NCBI GenBank assembly: GCA_020847545.1
Contig: JADLBV010000015.1
Span: forward strand, 1-54,659
DNA: 54,659 nucleotides
DNA from: Phycisphaerales bacterium
GTDB lineage: Bacteria > Planctomycetota > Phycisphaerae > Tepidisphaerales > Tepidisphaeraceae
Direction: 5' to 3'
The position numbers were made by a program, and so were the translations under genes. The notes under the pieces were generated by a model. The model was given only the letters and a program-made list of their open reading frames with translations, did not search any database and was not told the origin of the DNA. Shown here piece by piece: positions 15,951 through 23,002 of this stretch. Within the stretch, counting starts at the first letter, position 1, and every line of letters starts with the position of its first letter.

Positions 15951-16933
15951 TCGGCGTGGTGGCGATCGGACGAAACGAAGGTCAGCGGTTGATCCGTTGC
16001 CTGGATTCGATCATGGGCCGGGCGGATGCGGTCGTCTACGTCGATTCCGGTTCCACCGACCAGAGCGTCACCGCCGCCCGTCAGCGCAATGCGGTTGTGG
16101 TCAGCCTGGACATGAAGCTCCCATTCACGGCCGCCCGGGCGCGAAACGAAGGATTCGCCGCGCTTCTGCAACTCAAACCCGCGCTGGAATTTGTGCAATT
16201 TGTGGATGGGGATTGTGAAATCCAACCAAATTGGCTGGAAACCGCCCGCCGGTCGCTGAATGAAAATGAGAAATTGGCCGTGGTGTGCGGCCGCCGGCGC
16301 GAACGCCATCCGGAACGGTCCATCTACAACCGCCTGTGCGACATCGAATGGAACACACCGGTTGGAAAAGCCGATGCGTGCGGCGGAGATGCGCTGATGC
16401 GGGTCAAGGCGTTCAATGAAGTCGGCGGGTACAATCCGGCCGTGATCGCCGGCGAAGAGCCGGAAATGTGCGTGCGGCTGCGCGGGCGCGGCTGGGAGAT
16501 CGAGCGCATCGACACCGAGATGACCCTGCACGATGCGGACATGATGCGCTTTGGGCAATGGTGGAAACGGGCCACCCGCGCGGGTCATGCCTATGCCGAG
16601 GGGGCGGCGATGCATGGTCAATGTCCGTCGCGGCATTGGGTGCGCGAGGTGCGCAGCAACTGGGCGTGGGGGGTGGTCTTGCCGCTGGTTGCCATCGTGG
16701 CGGCGTGGCCGACGTGGGGGTGGTCGCTGGCATTGCTGGGGTTGTATCCACTGTTGGGGCTGAAAATTGCGCGCTCCATGCGAAAGCGGGGAATGAACGC
16801 CAAGGATGCACGGCTCTTCGCGTTGTTTTGCGTGATCGGAAAATTTCCCAACGCGCTGGGGCAGCTTCGATACACACTCTTGCACCTGCTGGGAAAGCGC
16901 AGCCGGGTGATCGAGTACAAGGGGGCGACATGA
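15947..16933 (+). CDS. GT2 glycosyltransferase with C-terminal membrane segment
   Basis: A 328-residue protein with a GT-A domain. Motifs are IGVVAIGRNEGQRLIRCLDSI, VVYVDSGSTDQSV and FVQFVDGDCEIQP (about 84-96, DGDC as metal site). A later acidic stretch IAGEEPEMCVRLRGRGWEIE (about 165-184) contains EPEMCVR, which fits the ED-x-R site of GT2 enzymes. A hydrophobic stretch near 245-272 is a likely membrane anchor. It overlaps both neighbours by ATGA. Its place in the middle of the cluster and lack of a signal peptide imply action on a lipid-linked acceptor at the inner leaflet. Donor unknown. Confidence 0.85.
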   Translation: MIGVVAIGRNEGQRLIRCLDSIMGRADAVVYVDSGSTDQSVTAARQRNAVVVSLDMKLPFTAARARNEGFAALLQLKPALEFVQFVDGDCEIQPNWLETARRSLNENEKLAVVCGRRRERHPERSIYNRLCDIEWNTPVGKADACGGDALMRVKAFNEVGGYNPAVIAGEEPEMCVRLRGRGWEIERIDTEMTLHDADMMRFGQWWKRATRAGHAYAEGAAMHGQCPSRHWVREVRSNWAWGVVLPLVAIVAAWPTWGWSLALLGLYPLLGLKIARSMRKRGMNAKDARLFALFCVIGKFPNALGQLRYTLLHLLGKRSRVIEYKGAT

Positions 16934-18135
16934 AGATCGCTTACCTGATCAATCAATATCCCCAGCCCAGCCAGAGCTTTATCCGCCGAGAAATCGCGGC
17001 GTTGGAACAACTTGGTTTGACAATCCATCGTTTCACCGTGCGGCGGTGGGATCGACAACTGGTCGATCCGGGGGATCAGGCGGAACAGCAAAAAACCCGT
17101 TGTATTCTGGATGCGGGGGCGATGGGGTTGATCCTGGCGTGCGTGCGGTTAATGGTGAGTCGGCCGGCGCGCTTCATCCGCGCGGCCGCGTTGGCCTGGC
17201 GTTGTGGACGGCGTTCCGAACGCGGCCTGATTCTTCATGGGGTCTATCTGGCCGAGGCGTGCGTGTTGGTCAAACTGCTCGTCGATTGCGGGTCAACGCA
17301 CGTTCATGCCCATTTTGGAACCAACTCCACCACCGTGGCGATGTTGGCCCATCTTCTGGGCGGGCCGGGATACAGTTTTACCTGTCACGGGCCGGAGGAA
17401 TTCGACAAACCACAGTTTATCGCACTGGGGGAGAAGATCGCCCGAAGCCGGTTCGCCGTGGCGATCAGCGAATTTGGAAAAAGCCAGATGTATCGGTGGT
17501 GTCGATACGAGGATTGGTCGAAGATTCAGATCATCCGCTGCGGTGTCGACCCGCAATTTCTCGATGCGCCGACATCCCCCATGCCAGACCATCCAAAACT
17601 GGTCTGTGTCGGACGATTATCGGAACAAAAAGGGCAGTTGCTGCTGATTGAGGCGGCCGCCCGGCTGGCGGCCAAGGGGATGCGGTTTGAGCTGGTGCTG
17701 GTTGGCGATGGGGAGATGCGGCCGCAAATTGAATCGTTGATTCAACAGCATCATCTGGCCGATCATGTACGGCTGGCCGGGTGGATGAGCGGGCAACGGG
17801 TGCGCGATGAGATTTTAAGCGGCCGGGCGTTGATCCTGCCCAGCTTTGCCGAAGGGCTGCCGGTGGTCATCATGGAGGCGCTGGCGCTGGGCCGGCCGGT
17901 CTTGAGCACCTATGTCGCGGGCATCCCGGAACTGGTTGAGCGGGGGGTGAGCGGCTGGCTGGTGCCGGCCGGGTCGGTGGATCGGCTGTGCGAGGCGATG
18001 GAAGAAGTGTTGCGCTCCTCACCATCACGACTTGCGGAGATGGGGCGCGCGGGCGCACAAAAAGTTCGACAGCATCATGATGTCGCCATTGAGGCGCAAA
18101 AGCTGGCGAAATTATTCGAGTCGGCTCTGAACTGA
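16930..18135 (+). CDS. GT4 glycosyltransferase, exopolysaccharide (WcaL/EpsF-like)
   Basis: A 401-residue GT-B transferase starting at ATG 16930. The first strand IAYLINQYPQPSQSFIRREI is characteristic of exopolysaccharide transferases of the colanic acid WcaL and PEP-CTERM-associated type. Further marks are HVHAHFGTNSTTVAM and SFTCHGPEEFD (about 120-155), KLVCVGRLSEQKGQ opening the second domain near 222, and LPSFAEGLPVVIMEALALGR with the E-x7-E pair near 300. The N-terminal extension that an upstream start at 16468 would give runs through the preceding gene in another frame and is rejected. It is six bases upstream of the amidotransferase gene. Confidence 0.9.
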   Translation: MKIAYLINQYPQPSQSFIRREIAALEQLGLTIHRFTVRRWDRQLVDPGDQAEQQKTRCILDAGAMGLILACVRLMVSRPARFIRAAALAWRCGRRSERGLILHGVYLAEACVLVKLLVDCGSTHVHAHFGTNSTTVAMLAHLLGGPGYSFTCHGPEEFDKPQFIALGEKIARSRFAVAISEFGKSQMYRWCRYEDWSKIQIIRCGVDPQFLDAPTSPMPDHPKLVCVGRLSEQKGQLLLIEAAARLAAKGMRFELVLVGDGEMRPQIESLIQQHHLADHVRLAGWMSGQRVRDEILSGRALILPSFAEGLPVVIMEALALGRPVLSTYVAGIPELVERGVSGWLVPAGSVDRLCEAMEEVLRSSPSRLAEMGRAGAQKVRQHHDVAIEAQKLAKLFESALN

Positions 18136-18141
18136 ATCACG

Positions 18142-20088
18142 ATGTGTGGAATCGCCGGCATCATCGGAAGGGTGGACGAGGCCAATCGCCAGGCGCTGTC
18201 GCGCATGAGCGCGGCCATGAAACATCGCGGTCCCGATGGGGAGGGGTTTTGGGTTTCGGATGCGGATGCGTCGGGCAATGGGTGTCTGCTGGCCCACCGA
18301 CGGCTGTCGATCCTCGACTTGAGCACCAGCGCCTCCCAGCCGATGGTCGATCCGCACACCGGACAGGTCATCGTCTTCAATGGTGAAATATACAATTATC
18401 AACAACTGCGCGATGAGTTGGCCGCGGATGGTGAGTCTTTTCAATCGACCGGCGACACGGCCGTCATGCTGCGGTTGTTGTCGTTGCATGGTGAACAAGC
18501 CATCGAACGTCTGCGCGGCATGTACGCCTTCGCATTGTGGAATTCCACGCTCCATCAACTGACGCTGGGGCGCGACCCATTGGGGATCAAGCCGCTGTAT
18601 GTCTGTGAAAATCCGGACACCAATCCCAACCGATCCTGGTCGCTGCTGTTCGCCTCCGAGGTGCGCGCGATCCTCTCATCGGGCCTGTTGGTTAAGCCCC
18701 GGCTCGATCCATCGGCCGTGGCCTCCGTGATCTGGAACGGGTTTGTCATGGGGCCGGGAACAATCGTGCGCGGGATCTCCTCGCTGTGGCCGGGCCAAGT
18801 GCAGGTCCGTGATGCGCAAGGCAAAACACAATCTTCGCGGCTTTTCTGGAACATCCCCAAACGTACGAATAACGATGCCGATGAATCGGCCGTGCGGCGG
18901 GCATTGGCCGAATCGGTCAAGTTGCACATGGTCAGCGATGTGCCGCTGGGGGTCTTCTTATCGGGTGGGATCGATTCCAGCGCCGTCGCCAACCTCGCCC
19001 AGCGGGCATCCGATCAACCGGTCAACACCTTCACATTGGCCTTTGAGGAAGAGGCATACAACGAAGGGCAATTCGCCCGCGCCATCGCCGGCGCCATCGG
19101 CACCAAACACCACGAAATCTTGTTGCGCGAAGTGGATTTTGTATCCAACCTGGACCGCGCCATCGAAAGTCTCGACCAGCCGACATTTGATGGACTCAAT
19201 TCGTATTTCATCTCCCGCGCCGTGCGCGATGCGGGATTGACGGTCGCGTTGATCGGCACCGGCGGCGATGAATTGTTCGGCGGATATAAATCGTTTCGTG
19301 AACTTCCCAAATTGCGGCATCTGGCCCGCAAAACCGGCTGGATTCCACTGCCCGCCCGGCTGATGGCAGCGCGGATGATCAACCGCATCGTCAACCGCGG
19401 CGCGGGGGATGTGGGGGCGCAAACCCGCTGGGCCAAATTGCCCGACATGCTTCGACATCACAAAAGCCTTTTGTCGTTGTATCAGTTGGCGTATGGACTT
19501 TTCCTTCCCGATTTCCAGCGTCAATTGTTAAGCGGGTCGGCCGGCGAGACGGATGTCTCCTTCGGCCTGCCGGCGGCCATGCGGCAGCGATTGGAAGAAG
19601 AAACGCACGGCCTGTCCGATTTGCAGGCGATCAGTGCGATGGAACTGCGATGTTTTCTCGGCCAGCGCCTGCTGCGCGACACCGATGCCGCCAGCATGGC
19701 CGTCTCCCTGGAAGTCCGCCTGCCGCTGGTTGATCAGGTTGTGGTGCGGGAATTGGCCAACGTCCCCGATGAGCTGCGTTATTCGCCGCTGGGACGCAAA
19801 ATGCTCCTCCGGCGGGTCGGTTTATCGGGCCTGGACCCGGCCTTGTTCGACCGTCCAAAAAGTGGATTTGTACTCCCCTTTGACCGCTGGATTCGTACCG
19901 GCCTTGGCAGGGTGATGGATCAATTGATGCGCGATCCCGCCGCCGCAACGGCCGTGTCGCTCGATGGCCGGGCCGTCTCGCGGTTATGGGACACGTTCCA
20001 ATCGGGCGGCGCGGGTATGTATTGGTCACGGGTCTGGTCGATTTATATTCTGATGCGCTGGTGTCAGCGGCATCAGGTGACGATGTAA
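18142..20088 (+). CDS. asnB: Asparagine synthase-like amidotransferase (glutamine-hydrolysing)
   Basis: A 648-residue class II glutamine amidotransferase fused to an ATP-dependent synthetase domain. The mature N-terminus begins MCGIAGIIG, where Cys2 is the glutaminase nucleophile. HRGPDGEGFW and FNGEIYN follow as standard glutamine-binding motifs. The synthetase half has the PP-loop FLSGGIDSSAVANLA near residue 272, TFTLAFEEEAYNE and GTGGDELFGGYKSF near 372. In exopolysaccharide clusters, such AsnB paralogues are thought to transfer an amino group to a sugar or glycan carboxylate rather than make asparagine. That use is inferred from position here (six bases after a GT4 gene, four before a GT2 gene). 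Confidence 0.92.
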   Translation: MCGIAGIIGRVDEANRQALSRMSAAMKHRGPDGEGFWVSDADASGNGCLLAHRRLSILDLSTSASQPMVDPHTGQVIVFNGEIYNYQQLRDELAADGESFQSTGDTAVMLRLLSLHGEQAIERLRGMYAFALWNSTLHQLTLGRDPLGIKPLYVCENPDTNPNRSWSLLFASEVRAILSSGLLVKPRLDPSAVASVIWNGFVMGPGTIVRGISSLWPGQVQVRDAQGKTQSSRLFWNIPKRTNNDADESAVRRALAESVKLHMVSDVPLGVFLSGGIDSSAVANLAQRASDQPVNTFTLAFEEEAYNEGQFARAIAGAIGTKHHEILLREVDFVSNLDRAIESLDQPTFDGLNSYFISRAVRDAGLTVALIGTGGDELFGGYKSFRELPKLRHLARKTGWIPLPARLMAARMINRIVNRGAGDVGAQTRWAKLPDMLRHHKSLLSLYQLAYGLFLPDFQRQLLSGSAGETDVSFGLPAAMRQRLEEETHGLSDLQAISAMELRCFLGQRLLRDTDAASMAVSLEVRLPLVDQVVVRELANVPDELRYSPLGRKMLLRRVGLSGLDPALFDRPKSGFVLPFDRWIRTGLGRVMDQLMRDPAAATAVSLDGRAVSRLWDTFQSGGAGMYWSRVWSIYILMRWCQRHQVTM

Positions 20089-20092
20089 ACGT

Positions 20093-21034
20093 ATGCCGAC
20101 CGATTCACCCCAAACCGGCCGCCGCTATTGCCTGATCACACCCTGTCGTGATGAGGCCCAATACGCCCGTCGCACCCTCGACAGCGTGATGGCCCAAACC
20201 ACCCCGCCGGCGCTCTGGATCATCGTGGACGATGGATCAAAGGACCAGACGCCGCAAATTCTGGAAGAGTACGCCAAAAAGGCGAGCTATATCCGCATCG
20301 TCCGTCGTGAAGACCGCGGTTTTCGCAAACTCGGCGGCGGCGTGATCGACGCGTTCTATTTCGGCTACGACCAGATCAACCCCGATGAATTTGATTTTGT
20401 CTGCAAATTCGACCTCGACCTGGAACTCCCCCCGCGCTATTTCGAAATCCTCATGCATAAAATGGAGGCCAACCCGCGCCTCGGCACCTGCAGCGGCAAA
20501 CCCTATTTCATCGGCGCCAACGACAAGCTCATCAGCGAAAAATGTGGCGATGAAAACTCCGTCGGCATGATCAAATTCTATCGCACCCGATGCTTCCAAC
20601 AGATCGGCGGCTTCGTGCGGTTTTTAATGTGGGATGGCATCGACGGCCACCGCTGCCGGATGCTCGGCTGGCTGGCCGAAAGCTACGATGAACCCGACCT
20701 GCGCTTCATCCACCTTCGCCCCATGGGAACCAGCCACAAAAACTGGTGGACCGGCCGCGTGCGCCACGGCGTCGGCCAATACTACATGGGAACCACACCC
20801 CTCTACATGATCTGCAGCGCCCTCTTCCGCATGGCCCGCCCGCCTCTGGTCATCGGCGGCATCGCCATGCTCTGGGGCTATTTCAAAAGCCTCTTCGGCG
20901 GCGGCAAGCGCTACGAAGACCCGCAATTCCGCGCCTTCGTCCGACGCTGGCAATGGGACAGCCTGCGACTCGGCAAATCCGAAGCCACCCGACGACTCAA
21001 CCAACGCCAGGCCGACCAGTGGCAACCATCTTAA
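20093..21034 (+). CDS. Glycosyltransferase family 2 protein
   Basis: A 313-residue GT-A enzyme and the last member of the cluster. It shows YCLITPCRDEAQYARRTL, IIVDDGSKDQTPQI and FVCKFDLDLELPPRYF (about 103-118, FDLDLEL as the metal site), followed by a glycine-containing acceptor region and a final membrane-like stretch (MARPPLVIGGIAMLWGYF) near 245-263. Codon choice is strongly C-ending, unlike the G-ending use of the transferases before 13 kb. It ends nine bases before the end of the oppositely oriented thioredoxin gene, so a terminator in between is not obvious. Confidence 0.85.
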   Translation: MPTDSPQTGRRYCLITPCRDEAQYARRTLDSVMAQTTPPALWIIVDDGSKDQTPQILEEYAKKASYIRIVRREDRGFRKLGGGVIDAFYFGYDQINPDEFDFVCKFDLDLELPPRYFEILMHKMEANPRLGTCSGKPYFIGANDKLISEKCGDENSVGMIKFYRTRCFQQIGGFVRFLMWDGIDGHRCRMLGWLAESYDEPDLRFIHLRPMGTSHKNWWTGRVRHGVGQYYMGTTPLYMICSALFRMARPPLVIGGIAMLWGYFKSLFGGGKRYEDPQFRAFVRRWQWDSLRLGKSEATRRLNQRQADQWQPS

Positions 21035-21043
21035 TATCGACTT

Positions 21044-21466
21044 CTATTTTCCCTTCAACCACGACAGGAAATCGGCCGAATCCATCGCCCCGCTGGCCAG
21101 CTTTTGCGGCTTTCCCTCAGGCGACAGCAGCACAAAATGCGGCACCGCCTCCACATGATAATCCAGCGCCACATCCTTGTGCTGATCGATGTCGATCTTC
21201 ACCGGCACATATTGCCGCAATGCCTCCTCGACGGCCGGATCCGCCCAGGTCGTATGCCGCAACGACTGGCACGGCCCGCACCAACTGGCCGTAAAGTACA
21301 TTAACAACGGTTTGTTGCTCTGCTTTGATTCCGTCTGGGCGGCCGACAAATCCGTCCGCCAGGGCACAATTTCATCCCCGCGCAGCCAGTTGGTCACCCC
21401 CACCACCGCGATAAACCCCACCAAAATCAAAAAAAGTCCCCAAACTGGATTGAGTTTCTTTGCCAT
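21044..21466 (-). CDS. Membrane-anchored thioredoxin-family protein
   Basis: A 140-residue protein with one N-terminal transmembrane helix (PVWGLFLILVGFIAVVGVTNW, about 8-27), which puts the thioredoxin domain outside the cytoplasm. The active site is TASWCGPCQS, the canonical CGPC dithiol. A cis-proline strand VEAVPHFVLLSPEG follows, as in thioredoxins. ATG at 21466 is chosen because it precedes the membrane helix by seven residues; an upstream in-frame start at 21538 would add an unusual hydrophilic lead. It diverges from the Rrf2 regulator, whose gene starts 178 bases away. A periplasmic thiol reductase next to cytochrome c genes suggests a role in apocytochrome thiol reduction or disulfide repair, which is inference. 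Confidence 0.85.
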   Translation of the reverse strand: MAKKLNPVWGLFLILVGFIAVVGVTNWLRGDEIVPWRTDLSAAQTESKQSNKPLLMYFTASWCGPCQSLRHTTWADPAVEEALRQYVPVKIDIDQHKDVALDYHVEAVPHFVLLSPEGKPQKLASGAMDSADFLSWLKGK

Positions 21467-21500
21467 CGCACCCCAATCTTTGGCAACCTGTGACCTAAAA

Positions 21501-21538
21501 GTCAAATTGACGAGCTGGCTCAACCACTTGAAATTCAA
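21501..21538. other. Two short palindromes upstream of the thioredoxin gene
   Basis: GTCAAATTGAC (21501-21511) is a perfect 5-1-5 palindrome. TTGAAATTCAA (21528-21538) is another. They lie in the region between the divergent thioredoxin and Rrf2 genes and resemble half-sites of a dimeric regulator. They do not match the FNR consensus (TTGAT-N4-ATCAA). No regulator is assigned. Confidence 0.3.
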
Positions 21539-21590
21539 TGATTTGGCTATAGGATGGAATTTGTTAAGAAAAAACTTGACGTACGGGCGA

Positions 21591-21622
21591 TATAATGAGA
21601 TAAAAACATGCGAATAAATGTA
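21591..21622 (+). promoter_or_regulatory. -10 box and candidate Rrf2 operator before the regulator gene
   Basis: TATAAT at 21591-21596 is followed after two bases by GATAAAAACATGCG (21599-21612) and then AATAAATGTA. The same block, with -10-like TTTAAT and GATAAGAACATGCG, recurs before the cytochrome gene at 22097-22130. An operator over the transcription start would let the Rrf2 protein repress itself. The core AACATGCG resembles, but does not equal, the NsrR half-site AAGATGCATTT. A TTGACG at 21576 is only nine bases from the -10 box and cannot serve as a normal -35. Confidence 0.55.
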
Positions 21623-21643
21623 TGAGAGACCCTTGGAGGCTGA

Positions 21644-22078
21644 ATGATCCCGTTGTCGGGCTTGTACGCCATACGAGCCTTGGCCGTACTTGGAAACAGT
21701 ACGGCGAGCGGGTACATCGCCGCGGGAAAGCTGGCGAAGATCGTCGGAGCGCCTCCAAACTATCTGGGCAAGTTGTTGCAGCTTTTGTCACGACATGGGT
21801 TGTTGATCTCGCAAAAAGGATACAGCGGCGGATTTCGGCTGGCCCGGCCGGCGGATCAAATAACACTGGGAGAAGTGGTGGAATGCCTTCAACCACTGGA
21901 ACATTGGTGGGGGTGCCTTTTAGGCCCCAAGCAATGTTCGGAAAACCAGTCGTGTGTCGTGCATGAGCAATGGAAAGCGATCCGACAGCAGTATTTGGAT
22001 TTGTTGCGGAAAACCACGGTTGCACAGGTGATTGTGGAACATCCGAATGCGGGTTTGGAGTGGCCGGTATTGGATTAA
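21644..22078 (+). CDS. Rrf2-family transcription regulator with Fe-S cysteines
   Basis: A 144-residue Rrf2/BadM-type winged-helix regulator. The helix-turn-helix region is SGLYAIRALAVLG through AKIVGAPPNYLGKLLQLLSRHG. The wing follows as ISQKGYSGGFRLARP, the standard QKG-GG-xxLARP motif. Three cysteines at residues 91, 98 and 104 are placed like the cluster ligands of IscR (92, 98, 104) and NsrR (91, 96, 102), so an oxygen-, iron- or NO-sensitive Fe-S cluster is likely. GGAGG five bases before ATG 21644 supports the start. It stands directly before the cytochrome/nar operon, and the promoters of both share a motif, so it is the likely regulator of nitrate respiration here. Confidence 0.92.
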   Translation: MIPLSGLYAIRALAVLGNSTASGYIAAGKLAKIVGAPPNYLGKLLQLLSRHGLLISQKGYSGGFRLARPADQITLGEVVECLQPLEHWWGCLLGPKQCSENQSCVVHEQWKAIRQQYLDLLRKTTVAQVIVEHPNAGLEWPVLD

Positions 22079-22096
22079 ATGATGCTTTTATCGCAC

Positions 22097-22130
22097 TTTA
22101 ATTCAGATAAGAACATGCGTAAATAAGGTA
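22097..22130 (+). promoter_or_regulatory. Second copy of the Rrf2-type operator, before the cytochrome/nar operon
   Basis: TTTAAT (22097-22102) is followed by three bases and GATAAGAACATGCG (22106-22119), then TAAATAAGGTA. The 14-base block differs by one base from the copy before the regulator gene. Spacing to the -10-like box is also the same within one base. It ends seven bases before the ATG at 22138 and therefore overlaps the expected transcription start and leader. A repressor bound here would block the nar-act operon. Confidence 0.5.
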
Positions 22131-22137
22131 AACTCCT

Positions 22138-22998
22138 ATGGCTGCCTACAGGCAAATGGGAACGGGTTGGACGGGTTTGGGGGTGTGGATTGCCCTGCTG
22201 GGGATGGGCATTATCGGACCTGGAGCGGCGTGGGGGCAGGATGCCGCGACCGATTTTCGCAACAACTGCATGAGCTGCCACACCATCGGCGGCGGCCGGC
22301 TGGTCGGGCCGGACTTGAAAGGGGTCACCGACCGCCAGGATCGACAGTGGATATTGAAATTCATCACCGATCCCAAGGCGATGATCGATTCAGGCGATCC
22401 TGAAGCGCAAAAACTGCTGAAAGAATCGGGCGGGGTCGTCATGCCGACACTGCCGCTGGGCAAGGCGCGCATTGAGGCGTTGATCGACCTGCTGGAATCG
22501 GAATCGAAACTGCCCCGGTCGAAATTCGCGGGGCAGGTGGTGAGTGACCGCCCGCTTGGGCCGGCGGATGTGGCGGCCGGAGAGAAGATTTTCACCGGCC
22601 GACAGGCTCTGACCGCCGGCGGGGCGGCCTGTTATTCGTGTCATTCGGTGGAAGGGGTGGGCGGACTTGGGGGCGGATCACTGGGGCCGGACTTAACCAA
22701 GGTATTTGAACGACTCGGCGGGCGAAAGGGCCTGACCGCGTGGCTGGGTTCGCCGGCGACACCGACGATGCAGGCGGCCTTTGGGACTCATCCGCTGGAA
22801 CAAAACGAGATCGAATCCCTGGTGGCCTATTTCCAGGCACAAACACAGTTTGCCGAGACACCCAAGCCCCGACAGATCTTTTTGGGATTGGGGCTGGCCG
22901 GCGCGTGCTTCGCGTTGTGGGGCTTGAATTCGTTGTGGAAAAGGCGTCTGGGCGGGGTCCGACGGGCCATGGTCCAAAAAGCGGCAATCAAAGGATAA
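22138..22998 (+). CDS. narC: Membrane-anchored di-heme cytochrome c (NarC-like)
   Basis: A 286-residue exported cytochrome with an N-terminal signal segment (about 12-33). Heme site 1 is CMSCH (44-48) with a possible Met ligand in [10 protein letters not shown]. Heme site 2 is CYSCH (165-169) with a possible Met ligand in [11 protein letters not shown]-terminal hydrophobic anchor ([16 protein letters not shown], about 249-264) is followed by basic residues. Thermus thermophilus has a di-heme NarC encoded just before narG and needed for its nitrate reductase; position and design match, so the symbol is given by analogy. The stop lies four bases before narG. It could pass electrons between NarGHI, ACIII and periplasmic acceptors. 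Confidence 0.8.
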   Translation: MAAYRQMGTGWTGLGVWIALLGMGIIGPGAAWGQDAATDFRNNCMSCHTIGGGRLVGPDLKGVTDRQDRQWILKFITDPKAMIDSGDPEAQKLLKESGGVVMPTLPLGKARIEALIDLLESESKLPRSKFAGQVVSDRPLGPADVAAGEKIFTGRQALTAGGAACYSCHSVEGVGGLGGGSLGPDLTKVFERLGGRKGLTAWLGSPATPTMQAAFGTHPLEQNEIESLVAYFQAQTQFAETPKPRQIFLGLGLAGACFALWGLNSLWKRRLGGVRRAMVQKAAIKG

Positions 22999-23002
22999 TC
23001 AT

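Noticed and set aside
21501-21538. FNR-type binding sites near the nar operon
   Set aside because: The palindromes GTCAAATTGAC and TTGAAATTCAA have one-base centres and do not match TTGAT-N4-ATCAA.
21576-21596. TTGACG plus TATAAT as a standard promoter for the Rrf2 gene
   Set aside because: The spacing is only nine bases, far below the usual 16 to 18, so only the -10 box is kept.
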